A stretch of DNA of 13,643 nucleotides from Intrasporangium_A sp051961875 (GCF_051961875.1 NZ_JBQCCV010000185.1:1-13643); one strand, 5' to 3'. Counted from the first letter of the stretch, positions 1 to 6,502 are shown. Notes: a model not told the origin generated them from the sequence alone. Numbers and translations: made by a program.

Positions 1-1028
1 CGCACCTGCTGCCCAGCGACGTCGACCAGCACGTCGCCGCGCTGCACCCCGGCGTTGGCAGCAGGGCCACCGGCCGTCACTGCCTGCACCAGGACCGGCC
101 CTCCCGCGGACGCCTGCATCGCTGGAGGGATGCCCTGGACCTGCCTGCCGCGGGTGACGTGCGCGACCCGCCCGTTCTTGGCCAGCTCAGCGATCAGGGG
201 CTGGGCCAGGGTGATCGGGATGGCGAATCCCAGGCCGGCGCTACCGGACTCGCCCGCCGGTGCGGCACCTGCCGTGTTGATCCCGATGAGCTGCGCCCTG
301 CAGTCCACGAGCGCACCGCCGCTGTTGCCGGGGTTGATCGCTGCATCGGTCTGGATCGCTCCCAACAGGTGCGCTGCGCCGGTCTCGGTCGGGACTCGCA
401 CGTAGCGGCCAGTTGCACTGACGATCCCAGTGGTCACCGTCGAGGTCAGGCCGAGGGGCGAGCCGAGCGCCACCACCGGGGTCCCCACCCGAAGGTTCCC
501 GGAGTCACCCACGGCGATCGGCGAGGCCGCCGAGTCCGGGGTGTCGGCCCTCACCACGGCGAGGTCGGTGACCTGGTCCATCCCGAGCACGACCCCGGCG
601 CTGGAGTGCCCGTTGGCGTACTCGACGCGAAGAGACGTGGGGGCGGAACCGGAGGGACCGGGCGTTGTCCCCGCCCCACGCCCCGACGGCGGTACAACCA
701 CATGTGCATTCGTCACGATCACCGACTCGCTGGGCGAGAGCCGGTACACGACACCGGAGCCGGTTCCACCACCGGCGGCTCCCTGCACCGCGATCGTGAC
801 GACCGACGGCAGCGCATCCGCCGCGACGGTGTCCACGGCACAGGTCGTGGCGGAGGACGCCTGGACCCGAGTCGCCCAGCCCGTCCACCAGCCCACCAGG
901 GCGACCAGGCCGCCACCCACGAGGCCCCCCAGGAGGGCGAACACGACCAGCCAGGAGACGGGACCCGTGCTCTTCGTCCACCACCGGGGGCCGGACTGCC
1001 GGGTTCGCTTCTCGGAAGTACTGGTCAT
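1..1028 (-). CDS. S1C (HtrA/DegP-like) membrane-anchored serine protease with C-terminal PDZ domain, partial
   Basis: An extracytoplasmic trypsin-fold protease, a family linked to envelope protein quality control. Translating the minus strand from the ATG at 1028-1026 gives about 20 polar residues, a membrane anchor at about residues 23-46, then the protease domain. The catalytic triad is complete: His109 in TNAHVV, Asp155 in TDLAVVR, Ser236 in GNSGGALVD. A PDZ domain begins near residue 300 (TAGGPAANAGV, GDVLVDV) and runs off the left edge, so the C-terminus is missing. The start is preceded by a GAGAGG stretch about 11 bases upstream, and no other ATG fits the hydrophobic anchor. The gene diverges from the reductase at 1115 and shares an 86-bp spacer with it. 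Cys63 and Cys243 could form a disulfide, which is inference. Related mycobacterial proteins include PepD and the MarP-type proteases. The protein substrate cannot be read from sequence. Confidence 0.93.
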   Translation of the reverse strand, partial: MTSTSEKRTRQSGPRWWTKSTGPVSWLVVFALLGGLVGGGLVALVGWWTGWATRVQASSATTCAVDTVAADALPSVVTIAVQGAAGGGTGSGVVYRLSPSESVIVTNAHVVVPPSGRGAGTTPGPSGSAPTSLRVEYANGHSSAGVVLGMDQVTDLAVVRADTPDSAASPIAVGDSGNLRVGTPVVALGSPLGLTSTVTTGIVSATGRYVRVPTETGAAHLLGAIQTDAAINPGNSGGALVDCRAQLIGINTAGAAPAGESGSAGLGFAIPITLAQPLIAELAKNGRVAHVTRGRQVQGIPPAMQASAGGPVLVQAVTAGGPAANAGVQRGDVLVDVAGQQV

Positions 1029-1051
1029 CGCACGAGGACCTCTCGACGTTG

Positions 1052-1076
1052 CCCGGGTTTTCAGCGTATACCCGGG
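1052..1076. promoter_or_regulatory. Dyad and promoter-like elements between divergent protease and reductase genes
   Basis: A perfect 7-bp inverted repeat, CCCGGGT (1052-1058) and ACCCGGG (1070-1076), is separated by 11 bp. A TATACC hexamer at 1067-1072 could be the -10 of a plus-strand promoter for the reductase, with TCGACG (1043-1048) as its -35 at an 18-bp spacing. TATACG read on the minus strand (1070-1065) could serve the protease, but its -35 is poor. The overlap of dyad and -10 elements suggests an operator. This rests on pattern only, and no regulator is encoded next to it. Confidence 0.4.
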
Positions 1077-1114
1077 GTCAGGACGGGGTGCCGGTTCGCG
1101 CGGCCGCCGGGTAC

Positions 1115-2200
1115 ATGGAGGAGGTGATCCAGCCGAGTCGCTCCGCGCACCCCTTCCGGCACCGGTTCCTCTCGCAGACCGTCGCTTTTGTCACCGGCGC
1201 ATCGACGACCGCGATGCCGATCGAGCTCGACCGCTTGGACATCACCCGGCCGATGGTCATCAGCACCCCCTCAGCGCACCTCATGGCGAGGCGCATGTTC
1301 GAGGGTGTCGAGGTGGATCTCTGGTGGGACGAGGTCTCCCAGCACGTGCCTGCCGACCTCGTCGAGAGCGCCACCGAGGCCGCCCGGCGGGCGATGGTCG
1401 ACGGGCTCGTCACCATCGGCGGCGGCTCGGCCACCGGTCTCGGTAAGGCCCTGGCCAAGGAGCTCGACATCCCCCTCGCCGCGGTCCCGACCACCTACTC
1501 AGGTTCCGAGTCGACGAACATCTTCGGCATCACGAGGGACCGCGCCAAGCTCACTGCCGTCGACGACCGTGCCCTGCCCGACGTCGTCCTCTACGACGCG
1601 GAACTTGCCGCGACCATGCCTCGCGAGCTCGCTGTCGCCTCCGGGCTCAACGCCCTCGCGCACTCCGTCGAGGCGTTCTGGGCACCCGGCGCCGACCCCA
1701 TCAACGACGCGCTCGCCCAGGAGTCGATCAGCCTCCTCGTCGCGGGCCTGCACGCGACTGCGGGTGACACGGCCGATCCACTCGGCTACGAGCGGTGCCT
1801 GCTCGGTGCGTACCTGTCCGGACTTGTCCTCGCCTCGGCCGGATCGGGCCTGCACCACACCATCTGCCACGTCCTGGGGGGCGCCTTCCGGATGCCGCAC
1901 GCCATCACCCATGCCGCCGTTCTCCCCCACGTCGTCGCCTTCAACGCACCGGCCGGATCGTCGGCGGCCGACCGGCTGGGCGCCGCGTTCGGCGGTCATG
2001 ACCCGACCGAGGTCCTGGCCGGCATCGCCGAGCCACTCGGCGGGTCGATCGCCCTCGCGGAGCACGGCCTGACGGAGGACGATGTCGAGCACGCCGTCGA
2101 GATGCTCCTGACGACCTCGCTCGAGGACAACCCCCGGCTGGTCTCCCGGGAGGACCTCGTCCGGATCATCGACGGCGCCCGAACTGGCGCCCAGCCGTAG
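1115..2200 (+). CDS. Iron-containing alcohol dehydrogenase family, maleylacetate reductase type
   Basis: Maleylacetate reductases convert maleylacetate to 3-oxoadipate with NAD(P)H in the cytoplasm. This is the last peripheral step of hydroxyquinol, resorcinol and chloroaromatic degradation. From Met at 1115 the protein is 361 residues, normal for the family. It has the strand FRHRFLSQTVAF near the N-terminus, the nucleotide-binding loop GGGSATGLGKA, PTTYSGSE, LPDVVLYD, and the histidines of LNALAHSVEAFW and GLHHTICHVLGG. The last two motifs, with GMPHA-like RMPHAITHAAVLP, are more like maleylacetate reductase than other iron alcohol dehydrogenases. Other in-frame starts exist: TTG 1049 (before the likely promoter), GTG 1088 and GTG 1124. 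ATG 1115 was chosen because it leaves a short lead before the first strand, though its ribosome-binding site is weak. No ring-cleavage dioxygenase or hydroxylase is in view, so the substrate is inferred from the family. Another dicarboxylic keto substrate is possible. Confidence 0.85.
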   Translation: MEEVIQPSRSAHPFRHRFLSQTVAFVTGASTTAMPIELDRLDITRPMVISTPSAHLMARRMFEGVEVDLWWDEVSQHVPADLVESATEAARRAMVDGLVTIGGGSATGLGKALAKELDIPLAAVPTTYSGSESTNIFGITRDRAKLTAVDDRALPDVVLYDAELAATMPRELAVASGLNALAHSVEAFWAPGADPINDALAQESISLLVAGLHATAGDTADPLGYERCLLGAYLSGLVLASAGSGLHHTICHVLGGAFRMPHAITHAAVLPHVVAFNAPAGSSAADRLGAAFGGHDPTEVLAGIAEPLGGSIALAEHGLTEDDVEHAVEMLLTTSLEDNPRLVSREDLVRIIDGARTGAQP

Positions 2201-2322
2201 CCATCGACCCCGGAAAACCACCGCGCTTCCGGTGGCAGGACCGCCCCAACCGGTATAGCGTGACGTGGGCGACACCGTCGCCTCGACGTCATCAAGGCGT
2301 TCCCAAGTTGTCCCCGAGTCGC

Positions 2323-2328
2323 TACACT
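2323..2328 (+). promoter_or_regulatory. Possible -10 element (TACACT) for the hairpin RNA candidate
   Basis: TACACT matches TANNNT and lies 11 bases before the first hairpin. A start around 2335 would give a transcript of about 130 nt ending at the third hairpin. No good -35 hexamer is present: TTCCCA at 17-bp spacing is poor. The promoter is tentative and rests mainly on its position before the hairpins. Confidence 0.35.
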
Positions 2329-2334
2329 CGGAGA

Positions 2335-2466
2335 CAGCGAAGGGTTGGGCCCGCACGAACCGCGCCCAGCCCTTCTGCATGTGCTGGCTCGCACTGTCCC
2401 CCTGTCTGTGCGAGCCAGCTCAAGCGGAGAGGGACCCGGCCACACGGCCGGGTCCCTCTGCTTTGT
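2335..2466 (+). ncRNA. Candidate structured small RNA with three consecutive hairpins
   Basis: The spacer between the reductase and the convergent DUF5324-like gene holds three strong hairpins. Hairpin A pairs 2339-2350 with 2364-2375 (12 pairs, one G-U, 13-nt loop). Hairpin B pairs 2383-2394 with 2408-2419 (12 pairs, 13-nt loop containing CCCCC). Hairpin C pairs 2428-2441 with 2446-2459 (14 perfect pairs, ACAC loop) and is followed by GCTTTG, so it could terminate transcription. A and B have equal stem and loop lengths. The layout of two hairpins, one with a C-rich loop, resembles the actinobacterial 6C RNA, but the runs of six C that define that family are absent. Transcription from the minus strand, as the 3' UTR of the neighbouring gene, or a terminator array is the alternative. 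Strand and function are inferred. Confidence 0.42.
2428..2464. terminator. Terminator-like hairpin between convergent genes
   Basis: A 14-bp perfect stem, AGAGGGACCCGGCC with GGCCGGGTCCCTCT, closes a 4-nt loop and lies 28 bp beyond the stop of the minus-strand gene at 2493. The T-tract is short on both sides (GCTTT on plus, CCGCTT on minus), as is common for actinobacterial terminators. It probably ends transcripts from one or both sides. Confidence 0.6.
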
Positions 2467-2492
2467 CGTCCGTGCTCCGAAGGGCGGGCGGC

Positions 2493-3485
2493 TCACACGC
2501 CGCGGCCGTTGTCGTCCTCGTCGGCGGCCTCGTCGTCGAGCTCGTCCGCGGCCAGGCGGTCGGGGTCCATCTCCGCGTTGCCCGCGCCGGCGACGCCGAT
2601 CCCGTCGACTCCGCCGCCGAGGGCCTCGGTCGGCTCGGTCACGCCGACCGACGCCGTGCCGGCCGCACCGTTGCCACCGATGAGCTCCGCGTCGTCGAGC
2701 TCACCGGTGTGGTCCTTGGCATCGGCCAGGCCGGCCACCTTCTCGGTGGCGCGGTCCTTGAGCGACGGCGTCGTGCTCGGGTCGGTCAGGGGGGTCGCCC
2801 ACGGGTCCTCCTGCTGACCCTTCTGCCGGAAGGCCGCCACGGCTGCGAGAACCGCGGCGACGAGGCCGATCCCGATCAGCCACTTCGCCCTCGAGGAACG
2901 CTTGCGCTCCTTGGCGGTCGCCTCGCCCTTCAGGACCTTGATGGCGCCACGAGCCCTCTCGTTGCTCACATGGGCCGTCTCCAGGGCGTGCTCGACGTAT
3001 GGCGCGGCACCCTCCTTCGCCTCGGAGAGGCCGGCCGCCGCCGTCGTGATCGCGGCGGACACCTTGGGCAGGACGGTCTCCAGGATTGCCGACTGCGCCG
3101 CCTCGACCTTGGGCCGGGCCCGGTCGACGGCATCGTGCATCGCCGGCGCGGCCATCTCCCTGGCCATCGCAAGCCGCTCCCTCGCCAGGTCGGACGCCTC
3201 GTGCAGCGTCGGACCCGGAGTCTCACGGAGGGTCGCTGCCACGTCGCGCAGCGATGCTGCCGCCTGGCGCGCGGTCTCACGGGTGTTCGCCGTGATGTCA
3301 CCGGCGCTGGCCCGGGACGACGCGACAAGATCGGCCGCCTGCTCGGCCACGAGGCTCGCCCGGTCCGCGAGGACGGCAGCGGTCGCCTTCGCGCTGTCCC
3401 GGGCACTGCTCATTTGGTCCTGGATGGTGCTGCCGGCGTCGGCAACCCGGTCGGTCGTGCGGTCGGTACGGGTGTTGTGGAACAT
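2493..3485 (-). CDS. DUF5324-like helical single-pass membrane protein
   Basis: A 330-residue protein of unknown function. Residues 1-195 are Ala-, Arg- and Glu-rich amphipathic helix that looks able to form coiled coils or lie along a membrane. One transmembrane segment follows at about 201-219, after a basic stretch (KERKRSSRAK). Then comes a DPWATPLTDP motif (227-236), a low-complexity Gly/Ala region and a very acidic C-terminal end. Basic residues before the segment favour the long helical part being cytoplasmic. This order (helical repeats, one membrane segment, short DPW..P motif, acidic tail) resembles Streptomyces DUF5324 proteins encoded near the cyclophilin gene. The assignment is from memory of that family, not alignment. 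The ATG at 3485 has a strong GGAGG ribosome-binding site within a duplicated 9-mer. The gene lies 40 bp downstream of the MT0933-like gene and is probably co-transcribed with it. Confidence 0.85.
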   Translation of the reverse strand: MFHNTRTDRTTDRVADAGSTIQDQMSSARDSAKATAAVLADRASLVAEQAADLVASSRASAGDITANTRETARQAAASLRDVAATLRETPGPTLHEASDLARERLAMAREMAAPAMHDAVDRARPKVEAAQSAILETVLPKVSAAITTAAAGLSEAKEGAAPYVEHALETAHVSNERARGAIKVLKGEATAKERKRSSRAKWLIGIGLVAAVLAAVAAFRQKGQQEDPWATPLTDPSTTPSLKDRATEKVAGLADAKDHTGELDDAELIGGNGAAGTASVGVTEPTEALGGGVDGIGVAGAGNAEMDPDRLAADELDDEAADEDDNGRGV

Positions 3486-3503
3486 CAGTCCTCCTCAGTC
3501 CTC
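3485..3503 (-). repeat. Duplicated 9-mer spanning the ribosome-binding site
   Basis: Read on the minus strand, GAGGACTGA occurs twice with a period of 10 (3503-3495 and 3493-3485), immediately before the DUF5324-like start. The downstream copy supplies the functional GGAGG, and its final A is the first base of the start codon. The upstream copy would sit too far from the start to be used, so it may be a small tandem duplication. Confidence 0.7.
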
Positions 3504-3525
3504 GGGTTCCTTACCCATCCTGCCG

Positions 3526-4002
3526 CTACCCGTCACTGCCCTCCTCTGCGGTGCCGGTCACTCCCGGATCGCCGTCCGACGTGGCGGGTCCCGTGCCCGT
3601 GCCAGGACCCGTCCCCGGCGCCGCCGCCCCGGTCACATCAGGGGTCGTGACGTCCGGCTCGGAGACCACGGGCGGCACCACAGGTCCGGGTGCGCTCGTG
3701 CGCGTCTCCGGTCCCGGCACGTCGTGGACGGGCCGGCCCTCGGCGACCTTGTCGACGCCGCGCGCCACCTGCTCCTTGGCCTTGGTGATCTTGTCCCCGT
3801 ACTTCCCGCCGGTCCGCTCGTCGATCGCGTGCCCGGCCTTGTCGGCGAGCCCCTCGATCCGCTCTCGGTTCTCGTAGGCGAGCTCGCCGGCCTTCTCCTT
3901 CGCCTGCTGCGCCGCAACCTTGGCCTGCTCGGCCAGCTGGTTCGCCTTCGTCTGCAGGTCGAGCTCCTCGGCCTTCTGCTTCAGCTTGTCAAGGAATGAC
4001 AT
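3526..4002 (-). CDS. MT0933-antitoxin-like helical protein with Gly/Pro/Thr-rich tail
   Basis: A 158-residue protein. Residues 1-50 form a Lys/Glu/Gln-rich helix (MSFLDKLKQKAEELDLQTK...). A segment near residues 60-86, IDERTGGKYGDKITKAKEQV, closely resembles the core of the MT0933/Rv0909 antitoxin family, whose members carry an IDE(K/R)TGGKY-like motif. Residues 88-158 are disordered and rich in Pro, Gly, Thr and Val, including a PGTGPGTGTGPATS stretch. The family is annotated as antitoxin because Rv0909 pairs with Rv0910, but no toxin gene adjoins this one. A stress- or envelope-associated helical protein is equally possible. An upstream extension to 4185 stays open but overlaps the divergent cyclophilin start. 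ATG 4002 has a GAGGAGG ribosome-binding site nine bases away and begins the recognisable family sequence, so it was preferred. Confidence 0.85.
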   Translation of the reverse strand: MSFLDKLKQKAEELDLQTKANQLAEQAKVAAQQAKEKAGELAYENRERIEGLADKAGHAIDERTGGKYGDKITKAKEQVARGVDKVAEGRPVHDVPGPETRTSAPGPVVPPVVSEPDVTTPDVTGAAAPGTGPGTGTGPATSDGDPGVTGTAEEGSDG

Positions 4003-4121
4003 GGTCGTCTGCCTCCTCGGCACCTCGGTGGACCCCGACGGTTCCGACCCTAGAACGTCCCGACCGTTCATGGCAGTTCCAAAGCCAATCCGTATGACGC
4101 TCACCCCCTCGGGAGGGAGGG

Positions 4122-4152
4122 TTGTCTCGGGATCGGGGCGGAACGGCATACC
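4122..4152 (+). promoter_or_regulatory. Possible sigma-A-type promoter for the cyclophilin gene
   Basis: TTGTCT (4122-4127) and CATACC (4147-4152) are separated by 19 bp, which would give a leader of about 18 nt before the ATG at 4176. The -10 match is weak and the spacing is long, so this is a modest candidate. Confidence 0.35.
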
Positions 4153-4175
4153 GGGGTCGTGAAAGGATTGGCGGC

Positions 4176-4694
4176 ATGAAGGCAACGCTGCACACGAACC
4201 ACGGTGACATCCACGTCGAGCTGTTCCCCAACCAGGCTCCGAAGACGGTCGCCAACTTCGTCGGTCTCGCCAAGGGCGAGAAGGAGTACAAGGACGAGGC
4301 CGGCCGCTCCAACCCGACGCCGTTCTACGACGGCCTGATCTTCCACCGCGTCATCCCGAACTTCATGATCCAGGGTGGCTGCCCGGTGGGTCAGGGCTTC
4401 GGTGGGCCGGGCTACACCTTCGATGACGAGATCAGCCCGGACAAGGACTTCACCAAGCCCTACGTCCTCGCCATGGCGAACGCCGGCAAGCGGATGGGCA
4501 AGGGGACGAACGGATCGCAGTTCTTCATCACGACCGCGCCCACGACCTGGCTGCAGGGCAAGCACACGATCTTCGGCGAGGTGACCGACGAGGAGTCCCG
4601 CAAGGTCGTCGACGAGATCGGCAGCGTCAAGACGGGCGCCAACGACAAGCCGGTCGAGGACGTCGTCATCAACTCTGTGACTATCGAGGACTGA
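4176..4694 (+). CDS. ppiA: Cyclophilin-type peptidyl-prolyl cis-trans isomerase
   Basis: A cytoplasmic proline isomerase of 172 residues, a single cyclophilin domain with no signal peptide. The active-site residues are all present: Arg58, Phe63 and Gln66 in FHRVIPNFMIQGG, Gln115 and Phe117 in NGSQFFITT, Trp125 and His130 in TTWLQGKHTIFGEV. The tryptophan equivalent to Trp121 of human CypA predicts cyclosporin sensitivity, by analogy. The ATG at 4176 starts the first strand directly (MKATLHTNHGDIHVELF) and has an AAAGGA ribosome-binding site nine bases upstream. An extension to TTG 4122 would lie in the promoter region. The next gene, a rhomboid protease, starts 6 bp after the stop, so the two probably share a transcript. 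This pairing is normal in the actinobacterial origin-proximal cluster (Rv0009-Rv0010c region of M. tuberculosis). Confidence 0.97.
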   Translation: MKATLHTNHGDIHVELFPNQAPKTVANFVGLAKGEKEYKDEAGRSNPTPFYDGLIFHRVIPNFMIQGGCPVGQGFGGPGYTFDDEISPDKDFTKPYVLAMANAGKRMGKGTNGSQFFITTAPTTWLQGKHTIFGEVTDEESRKVVDEIGSVKTGANDKPVEDVVINSVTIED

Positions 4695-4700
4695 AACACT

Positions 4701-5648
4701 TTGGCGGACAACGGAACTGGTGACGAGCCCCCGATCCAGTCGTGGGCGGGCCACCAGCCGGCCTCCCAGTCGGTGTGCCCACGGCACCCCGACCGGGAGG
4801 CGTACGTCCGTTGTCAGCGCTGCGGGCGCCCCGCCTGCCCGGAGTGCCAGCGCCCGGCGCCGGTCGGCATCCAGTGTGTCGACTGCGTCCGTGAGGCGGC
4901 CCGCACGTCCCGGCAGGGGCGGACGGTCCTCGGCGGGCGGTCGACGGACGGGCGTCCCGCCGTCACCTACACGCTGATCGGCATCTGTGTCATCGTCTTC
5001 CTCATCCAGTGGGTCTCGCCGCAGATCACGGACGAGTTCGCGTTCCGGCCACTTCAGGGCTGGGTCGAGCCGTGGCGGTTCGTCACCGCGATGTTCCTGC
5101 ACTCGCCCCGCTCACTGGTGCACATCGGCTTCAACATGTACGCGCTCTACATCCTCGGGTCCTACCTGGAGCCGCTCCTCGGGCGCGCACGGTTCCTCGC
5201 TCTCTACCTCGTCAGCGGCATCGGCGGCCAGGTCGGGGTGCTCCTCCTCGCCGGCAGTCCGACCGTCAATGGCCTCGTGACCGGTCAGGACGGCGCCTGG
5301 GTCACGCCCGTCGTCGGGGCCTCCGGGGCGATCTTCGGGCTGTTCGGTGCGCTCATCGTGCTGAACCGCCACCTCAACCGGTCCGTGGCCGGGATCTACG
5401 GGATCGTCCTCATCAACGCGGCGATCGGCTTCATCGTGCCGGGCATCGCCTGGCAGGCCCACCTCGGCGGCTTCGTCACCGGCCTCGCCGGCGCCGGGCT
5501 CATTGTCCTGGCCCGCCGCCGCTCCCTGCCGGCCTTGGCGTGGACCGGCCTCGCGGCCCTGCTCGTGGTCGTCGCCGGGATCGCCTTCGCCAAGTACCTC
5601 AGCGTTCCCGACACGATCCGGGAACTGACCGCCTTCAGCGTCCGCTGA
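4701..5648 (+). CDS. Rhomboid family intramembrane serine protease with N-terminal B-box-like zinc finger
   Basis: Rhomboids cleave transmembrane segments of substrate proteins inside the membrane. This one has 315 residues. A soluble N-terminal B-box-type zinc-binding region carries Cys26, His29, Cys38, Cys41, Cys46, Cys49, Cys59 and Cys62. A six- or seven-helix rhomboid domain follows from about residue 88. The catalytic features are complete: His141 and Asn145 in HIGFNM, nucleophile Ser208 in GASGAIFG, and His254 in WQAHLGGFVTG. The start is TTG at 4701, with GAGGA at 4686-4690 just inside the cyclophilin stop. There is no in-frame ATG or GTG before the zinc-binding region, so the rare start is well supported. 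The substrate is unknown. The zinc finger is typical of the actinobacterial members next to ppiA. Confidence 0.95.
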   Translation: MADNGTGDEPPIQSWAGHQPASQSVCPRHPDREAYVRCQRCGRPACPECQRPAPVGIQCVDCVREAARTSRQGRTVLGGRSTDGRPAVTYTLIGICVIVFLIQWVSPQITDEFAFRPLQGWVEPWRFVTAMFLHSPRSLVHIGFNMYALYILGSYLEPLLGRARFLALYLVSGIGGQVGVLLLAGSPTVNGLVTGQDGAWVTPVVGASGAIFGLFGALIVLNRHLNRSVAGIYGIVLINAAIGFIVPGIAWQAHLGGFVTGLAGAGLIVLARRRSLPALAWTGLAALLVVVAGIAFAKYLSVPDTIRELTAFSVR

Positions 5649-5768
5649 CGCGGCGCACAGGCGCGTCGCCACGACGTAGCCGCATCGCCTCAAGGCGACG
5701 CAAAGCCGGCAACCCGACGCATCTGTCCCGCTCCAGCCCCTCCTACCCGTATCACACGCGTTGGTTCC

Positions 5769-5798
5769 TTGCTCCTAGATACCCTAGGGGGGTACAGT
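5769..5798 (+). promoter_or_regulatory. csoR-copZ-copA promoter with overlapping CsoR operator
   Basis: TTGCTC (5769-5774) and TACAGT (5793-5798) form a sigma-A-like promoter with an 18-bp spacer. The spacer and the first bases of the -10 hold ATACCC-TA-GGGGGGTA (5779-5794), a near-palindrome of the G-tract form bound by CsoR (TACCCnnnnGGGGTA style). Apo-CsoR bound here would block RNA polymerase, and Cu(I) would release it. No second copy is visible before copZ or copA, which supports one transcript for the three genes. Confidence 0.8.
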
Positions 5799-5822
5799 GT
5801 GAGGCAAGGGAGAGGACGACCC

Positions 5823-6176
5823 ATGACCGACAGCGTGACCAACACCAGCCCGGACGAGGCACCTGACCAGGCGCCCGCGCCCCGGCACGAGCACAGCTAC
5901 ATCCACAACAAGACCAAGGACGACTACCTCAAGCGGCTTCGCCGGATCGAGGGCCAGGCCCGCGGCCTGCAGCGGATGGTCGAGGACGAGCAGTACTGCA
6001 TCGACATCCTCACCCAGGTCTCCGCCATGACGAAGGCGCTCCAGGCCGTCGCCCTCGGCCTGCTCGACGAGCACATGCAGCACTGCGTCCTCGAGGCGGC
6101 GCGCAACGGCGGACCCGAGGCCGACCACAAGATCCAGGAGGCGTCCGAGGCGATCCGCCGTCTCGTCCGCTCCTGA
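5823..6176 (+). CDS. csoR: Copper-sensing transcriptional repressor CsoR
   Basis: A cytoplasmic Cu(I)-responsive repressor of the DUF156/CsoR family, all-helical and acting as a tetramer. The protein is 117 residues from ATG 5823, which has a GGGAGAGGA ribosome-binding site. The ATG sits 25 bases after the -10 hexamer. Cu(I) ligands are present as Cys59 (EDEQYCIDIL), His84 and Cys88 (LDEHMQHCV), matching the C-H-C triad of M. tuberculosis CsoR. The N-terminal 25 residues are polar, Pro-rich and probably disordered. The helical core begins at DDYLKRLRRIEGQARGL. This gene leads the operon with copZ (47-bp gap) and copA, and should be autoregulated through the operator at 5779-5794. The distinction from RcnR/FrmR-type sensors rests on the C-H-C ligands and copper gene context. 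Confidence 0.96.
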   Translation: MTDSVTNTSPDEAPDQAPAPRHEHSYIHNKTKDDYLKRLRRIEGQARGLQRMVEDEQYCIDILTQVSAMTKALQAVALGLLDEHMQHCVLEAARNGGPEADHKIQEASEAIRRLVRS

Positions 6177-6223
6177 CCCCCGACCCACACCACAGGCCCG
6201 AACCCAACCCAGAGAGGCACACC

Positions 6224-6430
6224 ATGAGCCAGACCGCCACCTACACCGTCACCGGCATGACCTGCGGCCACTGCGTCGCATCCGTCACCGAGGAGGTCCA
6301 GGAGATCCCGGGTGTCGAGAACGTCGACGTCGTCCTCGACACCGGCGCGGTGACCATCACCAGCGCCGACCCGGTCGACCCGGCCGCCGTGAAGGCCGCC
6401 GTCGAGGAGGCCGGCTACCAGCTCGCCTGA
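6224..6430 (+). CDS. copZ: Copper chaperone CopZ, heavy-metal-associated domain
   Basis: A 68-residue single HMA domain with the betaalphabeta-betaalphabeta pattern. The Cu(I) site is Cys14-Gly-His-Cys17 in GMTCGHC, close to the N-terminus, and the fold ends with the usual AVEEAGYQ. Cytosolic CopZ proteins buffer Cu(I) and hand it to CopA and CsoR. The start ATG has an AGAGAGG ribosome-binding site. The gene lies between csoR and copA in the same direction, with gaps of 47 and 72 bp. Confidence 0.95.
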   Translation: MSQTATYTVTGMTCGHCVASVTEEVQEIPGVENVDVVLDTGAVTITSADPVDPAAVKAAVEEAGYQLA

Positions 6431-6502
6431 CACCCCGCCCGGCAGCTGCGCCACCCGGCGCGGAAGCCGGCCCAGCGCCATACCGATCGAAGTGAGGCAC
6501 CC

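Noticed and set aside
1049..1114. Longer N-terminus for the maleylacetate reductase from TTG 1049
   Set aside because: This start lies upstream of the likely -10 and inside the dyad, and the added residues do not resemble the family.
159..1446. Plus-strand open frames of 322 and 338 codons
   Set aside because: They are shadows antisense to the S1C protease, whose catalytic triad and PDZ domain are clear on the minus strand.
2335..2466. 6C RNA or tRNA
   Set aside because: The runs of six or more C that define 6C RNA are missing (the longest is five). No cloverleaf, T-loop GTTCRA or CCA end can be fitted, so no tRNA is called here or elsewhere in the window.
2265..3650. A 461-codon plus-strand open frame
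   Set aside because: It runs through the hairpin region and antisense to the DUF5324-like gene. Its product is Arg/Gly-rich low-complexity sequence with no domain.
4003..4185. N-terminal extension of the MT0933-like protein to 4185
   Set aside because: It would overlap the divergent cyclophilin start and its promoter. ATG 4002 has a ribosome-binding site and begins the family-like sequence.
5685..5704. Terminator after the rhomboid gene
   Set aside because: TCGCC-TCAA-GGCGA is only a 5-bp stem with no T-tract, too weak to call.
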